Assembly (NCBI GenBank): GCA_017995275.1
Contig: JAGOJE010000039.1
Location: 1-7,917 of the forward strand
DNA length: 7,917 nucleotides
Direction: 5' to 3'
DNA from: Rickettsiaceae bacterium
GTDB lineage: Bacteria > Pseudomonadota > Alphaproteobacteria > Rickettsiales > Rickettsiaceae
Both the position numbers and the translations under genes were made by a program. Numbering within the stretch: the stretch's first letter is position 1; every line of letters begins with the position of its first letter. Shown in pieces: positions 1 to 5,504 of the stretch. The notes beneath the pieces are model-generated. The model ran no database searches. It had not been told where the DNA came from and saw nothing but the letters and a program-made list of their open reading frames with translations.

Positions 1-2219
1 GTACTTATACAGAATCATATAAATGCTATTTTGTAAGTCCTAATGGAGTTCCTGCAACACTTGTACCTTCAAATTATTCGGCTTATTCTTCTGTATGTCC
101 TAAAGGGGATGAAAATACAGTCTGTAATACAGATTATGATTTGTCTGACACGAATGGTATTGTGCTGCAGAGTTGTTCAAGGCAAGCCAGATCATATTGT
201 TATACAATGAACTCTACAGGAAGTAGTTGTAATATTGGGTGTACGGGGGCTACACAGAGTCCTTATAGCATGGCAATTAAAGATTATATTGCCCTAATTA
301 GTAGCCCAACTTCTTATGGTGAGATTGATACATGCAACCCAACTTACTGCCCATCTGCTATAAGACTTAAATATTATAGCAGTGGAAATTCTTGCGTTGC
401 AACAACTGCTGCAACTTGTAGCATCCAAGAAACTATAAAAAACGGTACTACTTCGGTAACTGTAAGCAAATGTACAGCATATAATTATAGTATTACAGAT
501 GATTCTTCTGGAGTTACAACTTCTATTACTGTAAATCCTACTGTTGATGGAGATCCTAGCTATTATTGTTATAGTCAGGATGCTACATTAGATTTATCTA
601 AGTCCGTGGTTAGAACATCTCCATCTGGTACTACTTTAGTCTCCCCAACTACTGCAAATGTTCCTAATATTTGTTCTGTTACTATAACTAATTCAACTCC
701 AACCACTACTTCTTCCGATAGAACTCCATGCGCGGCTTCCTCTACTGATCATCACGCTGCGGGATATTTGAACAAATCATTGTGCATACTTCGTGATAAG
801 ACGCCTATGGAACAAGGCTTATGCGCAGTAATACCTGACTATCCTAATTGCCCAGCTACTGTAACTAACAACATAAGTTGGCCTTCTACCACTCCAGGAA
901 AAATTGCTACTGGATCTTGTACTAACGGTCTATTCCCTTCTGGCGGAGTAAATCCAACTCAATATTGTGTTCCAGATACCACAAGCGTTATCGCGGCCTC
1001 TAAATGGGCAAGTTCTACTCTTACTGGTGGATGTATCACTGGTTGTAATCCAATCGTTGCTGATGTTTCAAATAATTATACATCTTGCGTAGGGGCTTCT
1101 CCTGGGGGGACTATAAACTGCTCATGTTCTAAAGCTGGTTATCCTTATAAAAATAGCAATGGAACCTATGCTTCTTCATTCACCATTCCATGCAGTACTA
1201 CTGGAACTTCTGTGTTGACGCAATGTACAAAGTCGAAATGTTCATATAATATAACGACTAGCAGCTCTGTTAGTATAACATGGCCAGCCTCTGATCCAGG
1301 AACTACAGTTGTGGCTACTTGTCCTAGTGGTTATTATGGAACACCTCCGACACGCAGCTGTAACGGAGTTGTGGGTGCGGCTTCAACTTGGGGATCTGTG
1401 GCGGGTGATTGTTCTTCTTGCTCCGCGACAACGCGTTATTCTGGTCCTGGAGGCGCAAACTGGCCTGCAGGAGCAAATGACACTACTGCTACGGCAACAT
1501 GTGCTTCTGCCAACGGGGTTGTCCCTGAGGGAAAATGTCAAAAGGGGCAGTGGACTATAACGAACGGTGGTTCTTGCTCTAGTTGCCAAGCAATAACTAC
1601 TGCTGATGCTTCTAGTGGCTATGCCACATGGGCTCAAACTTCAGATGGTCAAACAGCTACAGGAATATGTAAATCGAAATATTGTTCTCCGCCGCCTGAT
1701 CAGGTTTATCTTTCAGTTATGTCTGGTGTATCTAATGATATTTCTTCAAGTTCTTCTTCGGACACTACAAATAGTACAGGCGCTTATTACGCAGATACGA
1801 GAAGCACCCATATGTCGGCGCTCTCTTTTAGGCCAACTCGTAAATGTAATGGGGGTATTTGGGGAACTGTGTCTAATCCATGTTTAGCAAACTGCTGTAC
1901 GCACAGCAACCAAAATCCTTATGGAACTTATAACTATTCAATTCCTGATCTCCCAAGTGGTTATACGATAGCCATTTATAATGGCGTGTATGGTGGTAAT
2001 AGTACTAACTGTATACTAGCAAGATATTCTTGTGGTTCCTCTGGGGGGACCCCGGTATGTACTTTCAACAACAATATGCCAGCCGCTTCTTGTAGGACTT
2101 GTAAGTATGGTTCTACAAGTCTAATTTCCAGGAGTAATCGGAATTGTGACGCTCCTTCTTGCCCTTCTGGTTTTACATGTGGTAACTATAATTTTTATTA
2201 TCAAATTTACAAGCCATGA
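1..2219 (+). CDS. Large Cys/Ser/Thr-rich modular protein, probably secreted or surface-exposed (5' partial)
   Basis: The frame is open from base 3 to the TGA at 2217-2219 (738 residues visible), so the true start lies left of the window; the TTG at 141 is internal and has no ribosome binding site. The protein is rich in Cys, Ser, Thr, Gly and Asn and poor in charged residues, as in exported disulfide-bonded proteins. The second half has four consecutive modules (about 849-1034, 1239-1412, 1419-1577, 1584-1883), each with Cys, then a Trp (WP in three), then Thr/Gly-rich sequence to a Cys, then a Cys-x-G-x-W-like segment and a closing Cys. Adjacent modules B-C and C-D are joined by CSSC. This spacing resembles the hormone-receptor (HRM) and sushi-like extracellular folds, but that is pattern recognition, not a homology result. 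No C-terminal membrane anchor or sorting motif is visible. The signal peptide, if any, is outside the window. Function unknown; adhesin or host-interaction roles are only inference. Confidence 0.8.
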   Translation, partial: TYTESYKCYFVSPNGVPATLVPSNYSAYSSVCPKGDENTVCNTDYDLSDTNGIVLQSCSRQARSYCYTMNSTGSSCNIGCTGATQSPYSMAIKDYIALISSPTSYGEIDTCNPTYCPSAIRLKYYSSGNSCVATTAATCSIQETIKNGTTSVTVSKCTAYNYSITDDSSGVTTSITVNPTVDGDPSYYCYSQDATLDLSKSVVRTSPSGTTLVSPTTANVPNICSVTITNSTPTTTSSDRTPCAASSTDHHAAGYLNKSLCILRDKTPMEQGLCAVIPDYPNCPATVTNNISWPSTTPGKIATGSCTNGLFPSGGVNPTQYCVPDTTSVIAASKWASSTLTGGCITGCNPIVADVSNNYTSCVGASPGGTINCSCSKAGYPYKNSNGTYASSFTIPCSTTGTSVLTQCTKSKCSYNITTSSSVSITWPASDPGTTVVATCPSGYYGTPPTRSCNGVVGAASTWGSVAGDCSSCSATTRYSGPGGANWPAGANDTTATATCASANGVVPEGKCQKGQWTITNGGSCSSCQAITTADASSGYATWAQTSDGQTATGICKSKYCSPPPDQVYLSVMSGVSNDISSSSSSDTTNSTGAYYADTRSTHMSALSFRPTRKCNGGIWGTVSNPCLANCCTHSNQNPYGTYNYSIPDLPSGYTIAIYNGVYGGNSTNCILARYSCGSSGGTPVCTFNNNMPAASCRTCKYGSTSLISRSNRNCDAPSCPSGFTCGNYNFYYQIYKP
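849..1883 (+). repeat. Four tandem Cys/Trp-framed protein modules (coding repeat)
   Basis: This is a repeat at protein level inside the large Cys-rich gene. Module A is 849-1034 (Trp codon 879), B is 1239-1412 (Trp 1281), C is 1419-1577 (Trp 1461), and D is 1584-1883 (Trp 1629). Shared signposts are SWP/TWP/NWP/TWA, then a TGSC/VATC/TATC/TGIC cysteine 12-16 residues later, then Cys..G.W (clear in B, C and D; in A the Trp follows without the glycine), then a final Cys. Module D has a Ser-rich insertion. The modules are well diverged at DNA level, so this is an old domain array rather than a recent duplication. A linker of about 200 bases separates A from B. Confidence 0.6.
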
Positions 2220-2255
2220 AGTGTGACAATAAATAACTGCCTGTAAAAAAACTTT

Positions 2256-2297
2256 GCCCCTTTGCAACATTGCGAATAAAAATGTATGTGAAGGGGC
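2256..2297. terminator. Hairpin after the Cys-rich gene, possible terminator
   Basis: GCCCCTT (2256-2262) pairs perfectly with AAGGGGC (2291-2297), and an inner ACATT/AATGT stem (2267-2271 with 2281-2285) extends it around a 9-nt loop. It lies 36 nt after the stop at 2219. On the plus strand the downstream tract is only modestly T-rich. On the minus strand the stem is followed after 4 nt by seven T (complement of A 2245-2251), which is the better terminator shape, but no minus-strand gene ends here. Direction and activity are uncertain. Confidence 0.4.
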
Positions 2298-2312
2298 TAA
2301 TTGTCTTGATCT

Positions 2313-2318
2313 TATAAT
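2313..2318 (+). promoter_or_regulatory. Consensus-like -10 box (TATAAT) before the small membrane-protein gene
   Basis: A perfect TATAAT lies 48 nt upstream of the ATG at 2367. No good -35 hexamer sits 16-18 nt upstream, because that interval falls in the hairpin arm. A hexamer this AT-rich occurs often by chance in this sequence, so this is a weak promoter call. Confidence 0.3.
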
Positions 2319-2353
2319 TGGTGAGTGAGAGAATGCTCGTGCTTTTATGATTT

Positions 2354-2358
2354 GGAGG
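2354..2358 (+). promoter_or_regulatory. Shine-Dalgarno site deciding the start at 2367
   Basis: GGAGG, 8 nt before the ATG at 2367, selects this start over the in-frame GTG at 2325, which has no comparable upstream purine tract. Confidence 0.7.
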
Positions 2359-2366
2359 TTTTTTCT

Positions 2367-2900
2367 ATGACTGGTGCGGAAATTGCTCTTGTTGCCACTG
2401 TTGCAACTGCTGTTGTTGCAGCCTTTGGTTTGCAAGCTTGGCGTTGTAGCGAGGATAAAGAAAATATATCTAGTGATGATAGTGCTACTATAGAGTGTGA
2501 ATATATGGCATTAAAGAATGGAGATAAAAGCTTTGAAGTAAAAGGTCTAAAAATTAAATTTTCTGATACAGACAAAGTTTTTAAAGACAATAAAAATACA
2601 GATGCAAAAATAGGGGATAAGGATGTTTCGCTTGCTATTTTAGGCAAGAAAAATGGTGCACCTGTTCAGGAATCTAAAGTTGAAGAAATGGAAAGTGTAG
2701 CTAGCGCTTTAGGAAATCAGCCACCAACTTATAATATTCCACTTCAGTCGCCTCATAAAATCACCTCGGCAGATTTATTTCAAAGTTTCCTTGGATTTGT
2801 TGTCCATTGTGTGGAATATAAACAACAGGGCAAGATAGAATCTAGTATACATGTGCCATTAATAGCAGAGAGTAAGGGTGGAGAAGATCATGATGTGTGA
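2367..2900 (+). CDS. Small one-TM hypothetical protein
   Basis: This 177-aa protein is not recognised. The ATG at 2367 is chosen because GGAGG (2354-2358) sits 8 nt upstream and the protein then begins directly with a hydrophobic segment; the frame extends to a GTG at 2325, but that would add a polar tail with no ribosome binding site. Residues about 4-24 form an Ala/Val-rich membrane helix (or an uncleaved signal anchor) ending before a Trp-Arg-Cys. Residues 28-100 are hydrophilic and rich in Lys and Asp. Residues about 135-170 form a less charged segment containing FQSFLGFVVHCVEY. The tail is acidic. It follows the Cys-rich gene by 147 nt on the same strand with a hairpin and a -10-like box between, so it may be separately transcribed. 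A membrane-tethered accessory protein is conceivable, but nothing in the sequence establishes that. Confidence 0.75.
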   Translation: MTGAEIALVATVATAVVAAFGLQAWRCSEDKENISSDDSATIECEYMALKNGDKSFEVKGLKIKFSDTDKVFKDNKNTDAKIGDKDVSLAILGKKNGAPVQESKVEEMESVASALGNQPPTYNIPLQSPHKITSADLFQSFLGFVVHCVEYKQQGKIESSIHVPLIAESKGGEDHDV

Positions 2901-2924
2901 GAATGGTTGATGTGGTCTATCTAA

Positions 2925-3113
2925 CTTTAGTCCCTTGGCGAAATGGTGGGAGTTTCCTATCGGGTAGGTGAGCTTCGCGAGCATTGATCGGGGGTTCAGT
3001 AGATAATCCAACAACTTGTTGCTCTTTGTAATAATGAGTCCTCCGGACTGTTTGTAGGCCTGGATTCCGTCCCTAGAGCCGGAATGAAGTAGGTAGTTTT
3101 AGACTACCTACTT
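2925..3113. other. GC-rich structured island: candidate ncRNA or palindromic repeat element
   Basis: Between two convergent genes lies a stretch that is about half G+C or more (roughly 56% over 2930-3000 by hand count), against about one third in its surroundings, with no credible reading frame. It holds several hairpins: AGTCC/GGACT (3037-3041 with 3045-3049), ATTCCG/CGGAAT (3064-3069 with 3080-3085) and an 11-bp perfect stem (3087-3097 with 3103-3113). The segment CTGGATTCCG...CGGAATGA recalls the ends of palindromic elements scattered through Rickettsiales genomes. I could not match the whole to 6S, SRP, RNase P or tmRNA. Strand is undetermined. Confidence 0.4.
3087..3113. terminator. Perfect 11-bp stem with 5-nt loop between convergent genes
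   Basis: AAGTAGGTAGT (3087-3097) pairs with ACTACCTACTT (3103-3113) around TTTAG. It sits between the 3' ends of the small membrane-protein gene and the XRE gene, where a bidirectional terminator would be expected. Neither side has a T-run, so intrinsic termination is doubtful. It may instead be the last helix of the GC-rich element or an RNA-end-protecting hairpin. Confidence 0.4.
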
Positions 3114-3143
3114 GAATAAAGCAGACCTGTTCTATTTATCAAA

Positions 3144-3518
3144 TTAAGCTGATTGCTTTACTAAAGATTTTACTAAAGAATTTACAGCTGCTTGATGTTC
3201 TGGGCTGTTTATTTTCATGAAATTTCTAGAAACTTCTATACACATACGTTGGTGTTTTGTTAGTGTTGGCTCGCTTTCGCCCTTGTCTAACCCTTCATAG
3301 AAGAAATCTACTCCTTTTCCTAAGGCTTTAGCTATAAGAACTAATCTTCCAACTGCTATTCTATTTACACCCTTTTCGTATTTTTGTAGCTGTTGATGTG
3401 TAACACCTATAGTATCAGCTAGTTGTTGCCTTGAAAGTCCTTTTGAAAGTCTTAGGCTGTAAATCTTATTACCTATAAATTTATCAACTTGTGCTATATA
3501 ATCGTTTTGTCTTGCCAT
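3144..3518 (-). CDS. XRE/Cro-CI family helix-turn-helix transcriptional regulator
   Basis: This 124-aa DNA-binding protein has an HTH_3/XRE domain at residues about 15-76. Helix 2 is around SRQQLADTIGV (29-39), the recognition helix is around THQQLQKYEKGVNRI (40-54), and the domain closes with RLVLIAKALGKGVDFFYEG. The pattern VT.QQ.QKYE.G.NRI followed by a ..FF.. end is typical of a short single-domain regulator common in alphaproteobacteria. The C-terminal 40 residues, helical and basic at the end, match the short tail of that group. The start is fixed by GAGGAG 5 nt upstream of the ATG. The gene stands alone on the minus strand, divergent from the tRNA-Leu operon. A perfect inverted repeat 39 nt upstream of its start is a plausible autoregulatory site. 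Targets are unknown. Confidence 0.92.
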   Translation of the reverse strand: MARQNDYIAQVDKFIGNKIYSLRLSKGLSRQQLADTIGVTHQQLQKYEKGVNRIAVGRLVLIAKALGKGVDFFYEGLDKGESEPTLTKHQRMCIEVSRNFMKINSPEHQAAVNSLVKSLVKQSA

Positions 3519-3523
3519 ATATT

Positions 3524-3529
3524 CTCCTC
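3524..3529 (-). promoter_or_regulatory. Strong Shine-Dalgarno of the XRE gene
   Basis: GAGGAG on the minus strand, 5 nt before the ATG at 3518, confirms the start of the regulator. Confidence 0.75.
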
Positions 3530-3540
3530 ATTTTTTATAT

Positions 3541-3599
3541 ATCTACCAGAAATTGCCTTAATTAATGGGTAATTAAGAGTAACAAAGTCGCCAGTAGAT
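3541..3599. promoter_or_regulatory. Nested inverted repeats upstream of the XRE gene, candidate operator
   Basis: CTTAATTA (3557-3564) and TAATTAAG (3570-3577) form a perfect 8-bp inverted repeat with a 5-bp spacer. It is enclosed by a second pair, ATCTAC (3541-3546) and GTAGAT (3594-3599). The distance to the regulator start and the dyad symmetry suit a dimeric XRE repressor binding its own promoter region, or a 5'-UTR hairpin. The function is inferred; AT-rich dyads also arise by chance. Confidence 0.4.
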
Positions 3600-3718
3600 T
3601 GAGTATTACTAAATTTAATTATTAAAATTATAATAACGCTTCGTGGCTAATATATCATAGATTGGTTGTTATTGCAAGAATAATTTAAAAAATTTAATAT
3701 ATTAGAGTTTTTGTTGTT

Positions 3719-3826
3719 AAGCTTTTTTAAATATTTCCTTGTCAATCAGAGATTTAAGGGCTTGCATTGCCTATTACTTGCTAAATCAACTTTTGGTTAT
3801 AAGATGAAATTTATCTAAAAAAGCTT
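3719..3826. repeat. 11-bp perfect inverted repeat pair, 86 bp apart
   Basis: AAGCTTTTTTA (3719-3729) and TAAAAAAGCTT (3816-3826) are exact reverse complements bounding a 108-bp segment. The right arm overlaps the -35 box of the tRNA promoter. They could be termini of a small miniature element or a chance pairing of A/T runs. No target-site duplication was recognised. Confidence 0.35.
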
Positions 3827-3853
3827 GCGCGTGCGTTTTAATTTCGTTATTAT
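3825..3853 (+). promoter_or_regulatory. Sigma-70-type promoter of the tRNA-Leu/nfu unit
   Basis: TTGCGC (3825-3830) and TATTAT (3848-3853) are separated by exactly 17 bp, and initiation near 3860 would fall about 5 nt before the mature tRNA. The -35 keeps the TTG core and the -10 differs from consensus at one position. Since only short gaps follow, this promoter probably also serves nfu and the genes after it. Confidence 0.65.
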
Positions 3854-3864
3854 GCCCTCTGCTT

Positions 3865-3950
3865 GCCCGCGTGATGGAATGGTAGACATAACGGACTTAA
3901 AATCCGTGGGGCTTATGCCCTTGCCGGTTCAAGTCCGGCCGCGGGTACCA
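3865..3950 (+). tRNA. tRNA-Leu (anticodon UAA)
   Basis: This is a complete class II tRNA of 86 nt including an encoded CCA. The acceptor stem GCCCGCG (3865-3871) pairs with CGCGGGT (one G-U pair), followed by discriminator A and CCA. The anticodon arm is ACGGA/TCCGT-like around loop CTTAAAA, giving UAA. A long variable arm GGGGCTTATGCCC-like segment and a GCCGG/CCGGC T-arm with TTCAAGT follow. The D-loop contains the GG pair. It decodes UUA, a major leucine codon in AT-rich genomes. Confidence 0.96.
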
Positions 3951-3972
3951 TTCTTAAGTTTTAGGTAGGTTT

Positions 3973-4524
3973 ATGTTCATTGAAATAGAAAATACCCCGA
4001 ATCCTAACGCCCTAAAGTTCTTAGTAGGTAAATCTGTAAGTTCTTCCCCTATATATATAACTTCTGCTAAATCGATAAAAAGTCCACTTGCTATAAAATT
4101 GTTTGATGTTTCTTTTGTTGAAGCGGTATTTTTAGGAAGTGATTTTCTCACTATCACAAAACATGGCGATGCTGATTGGGAGGTTATAAGGCCTCAGGTT
4201 GTAGCAATAATTACTGATCATTTTGTTGCTGGCTTGCAAGTAATTGAAGAATCTTGCGATGTAATGGAAGAATATTCTTCAGCTGATTTGACTGAGATAG
4301 AAAAACAGATTATAGAAATTATAGAAACCAAAGTTAGGCCATCTGTAGCTATGGATGGTGGGGACATAGTTTACAAGGGATTTGAAAAAGGTGTTGTTCT
4401 TCTTCAGCTTAGAGGGGCGTGCTCTGGTTGCCCTAGTGCTGCCGTAACTTTAAAGCAAGGGGTGGAGTCCATGCTTAAATATTACGTTCCAGAAGTTGTT
4501 TCTGTTGAAGCTGTGGATTCTTAG
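3973..4524 (+). CDS. nfu: Nfu-type Fe-S cluster scaffold/carrier protein (NifU-like)
   Basis: This 183-aa protein has the two-domain layout of NFU1-type proteins. The Nfu_N domain is at residues 2-88, beginning with the signature TPNPNALKF (8-16). The NifU-like C-terminal domain is at about 108-178 with the MDGGD motif (127-131) and the cluster-binding CxxC at Cys150 and Cys153 (ACSGCPSAAVTL). In the family, paired CxxC motifs of a dimer bridge a [4Fe-4S] cluster that is handed to client enzymes such as lipoate synthase in the cytosol. All expected residues are present and the length is normal. The ATG is preceded by AGGTAGG (3963-3969), close but usable. The gene starts 22 nt after the tRNA-Leu CCA end with no terminator between, so it is probably co-transcribed with the tRNA and released by tRNA 3' processing. 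The DUF2125-like gene follows after 25 nt. Confidence 0.95.
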   Translation: MFIEIENTPNPNALKFLVGKSVSSSPIYITSAKSIKSPLAIKLFDVSFVEAVFLGSDFLTITKHGDADWEVIRPQVVAIITDHFVAGLQVIEESCDVMEEYSSADLTEIEKQIIEIIETKVRPSVAMDGGDIVYKGFEKGVVLLQLRGACSGCPSAAVTLKQGVESMLKYYVPEVVSVEAVDS

Positions 4525-4549
4525 GCTCATTTTATAAAGAGAATATATT

Positions 4550-5503
4550 TTGATAAGAAAGTTTTTATTAGGAATAGTATTATTATATACAATTATTTGG
4601 CTATCAGTTGCTTTTAGTGTTAGGGGCAAAATAAGGGATATGATGGCCGATGTGGATGGATGGTCTGTTTCATATTCCAAAATATCGATAGCAGGTTTTC
4701 CTAGTAAATGGATTTTTGAAGTTGCGGACCCGTCTTTTGTTAGTAGTGATGAATCTATATCACTAAAAAATCCAATGTTAACTCTAAAAGTTGGCGTAAG
4801 GATGAAGGATTTTGATATTTCCATTGGAAGAGAGTCAGAAGTAAAAATTGCCACTGAAGAAGAAGAGGCAAAAACTTATTATGCTATATTTGAAGAAAAC
4901 CCTCATTTTGCTGTTGGGATAAAAAGCCTCATATCAAGAAATGTGAATAGTCTTGAAAACTTAGCTTATATAAGGTTGCTTCCTTTTAAAATGTCCTTGA
5001 GGAACGAGGATAGCGAAGTTGTGGCTTTACTAAATAATTCTTCTTATATAGAAAATTTAGGGAATCTATCATTTAAACTTTCTTTAGATGCTTCTTATGA
5101 AGGGGCGGAGTCTTTACTGCTATTTTCTAAATTAACGCTAAATATTCTTGCAGATACGGCTTTTAAGGAAGATAACAAGAAGATTTTCTTGACTCATTTG
5201 AAAGCTGAAAAGTTTGATTTGTTAGTTAATGATGAAGCTCAAATGAATATTTCTGGATCCATGAATTTCTTTCCTAAAGACAAATTTCCAGAAGGTGAGT
5301 TTGTGGTGGATATAAAAGATTATCCAAAGCTTGTGGATTTAATCTGGTGGGATGCTTTTGATTTAAGCGTTGCGGATGTAAAAAACATTATAGAGAAAGC
5401 TAGTGGTAATAACGAAAGCAATAATGCTCGTCTCCCTATAAGCTTTGTTAGGGAAGGGCTAAAAATTGGGGCTGAACTTTTTTCAAATTTAACTGGAGAG
5501 TGA
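4550..5503 (+). CDS. DUF2125-like envelope protein with N-terminal signal anchor
   Basis: This 317-aa protein starts at TTG 4550. The start is supported by a weak AAAGAGA purine tract (about 4536-4542) and by the immediate MIRK plus hydrophobic helix (residues 4-23), giving the N-in signal-anchor or Sec-signal shape. The rest should be periplasmic. Residues 40-62 (WSVSYSKISIAGFP..W.FEVADPSF) match the opening of alphaproteobacterial DUF2125 proteins, whose hallmark is a GFP turn between amphipathic beta strands. Alternating hydrophobic strands continue throughout, as in that beta-rich family. The family's role is not established; envelope or lipid-related functions are guesses. It lies 25 nt after nfu and 1 nt before the nitroreductase, so it is within the same transcription unit. 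An ATT at 4547 is an unlikely alternative start. Confidence 0.8.
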   Translation: MIRKFLLGIVLLYTIIWLSVAFSVRGKIRDMMADVDGWSVSYSKISIAGFPSKWIFEVADPSFVSSDESISLKNPMLTLKVGVRMKDFDISIGRESEVKIATEEEEAKTYYAIFEENPHFAVGIKSLISRNVNSLENLAYIRLLPFKMSLRNEDSEVVALLNNSSYIENLGNLSFKLSLDASYEGAESLLLFSKLTLNILADTAFKEDNKKIFLTHLKAEKFDLLVNDEAQMNISGSMNFFPKDKFPEGEFVVDIKDYPKLVDLIWWDAFDLSVADVKNIIEKASGNNESNNARLPISFVREGLKIGAELFSNLTGE

Positions 5504-5504
5504 A

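Larger units (their letters stand above)
3519..3864. other. AT-rich divergent intergenic region
   Basis: This 346-bp stretch separates the minus-strand XRE gene from the plus-strand tRNA-Leu. It contains the regulator's ribosome binding site, the nested inverted repeats at 3541-3599, a minus-strand TATAAT (3627-3632) without a recognisable -35 box, the 11-bp inverted repeat at 3719-3826 and the tRNA promoter at 3825-3853. No convincing small gene was seen in either strand. Confidence 0.6.

Noticed and set aside
141..143. TTG as the start of the Cys-rich gene
   Set aside because: The frame is open through base 3 with the same Cys/Ser/Thr-rich composition, and no ribosome binding site precedes the TTG.
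1309..1887. Overlapping frames on both strands inside the Cys-rich gene
   Set aside because: They are shadows of the long frame, with no ribosome binding site and no family resemblance.
2121..2647. Minus-strand ORFs over the small membrane-protein gene and its upstream region
   Set aside because: They are antisense to a gene with a strong ribosome binding site and clear TM start; composition looks non-coding.
3037..3049. RNase P RNA core, suggested by GAGTCCTCCGGACT
   Set aside because: The conserved GAGGAAAGTCC-type core and its partner helix are absent, and the region is too short.
3060..3100. SRP (4.5S) RNA, suggested by GCCGGAATGAAGTAGG
   Set aside because: It resembles the CCGGAAGGAAGCAGCC signature only partly; the GGAA tetraloop closing pair and the opposing GGTCAGG strand are missing.
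3627..3632. Minus-strand TATAAT as the promoter of the XRE gene
   Set aside because: No acceptable -35 hexamer at 16-18 bp spacing; in such AT-rich DNA the hexamer alone is not evidence.
4450..4854. Minus-strand 134-aa ORF across the nfu/DUF2125 junction
   Set aside because: It is antisense to two well-supported genes and shows no recognisable domain.
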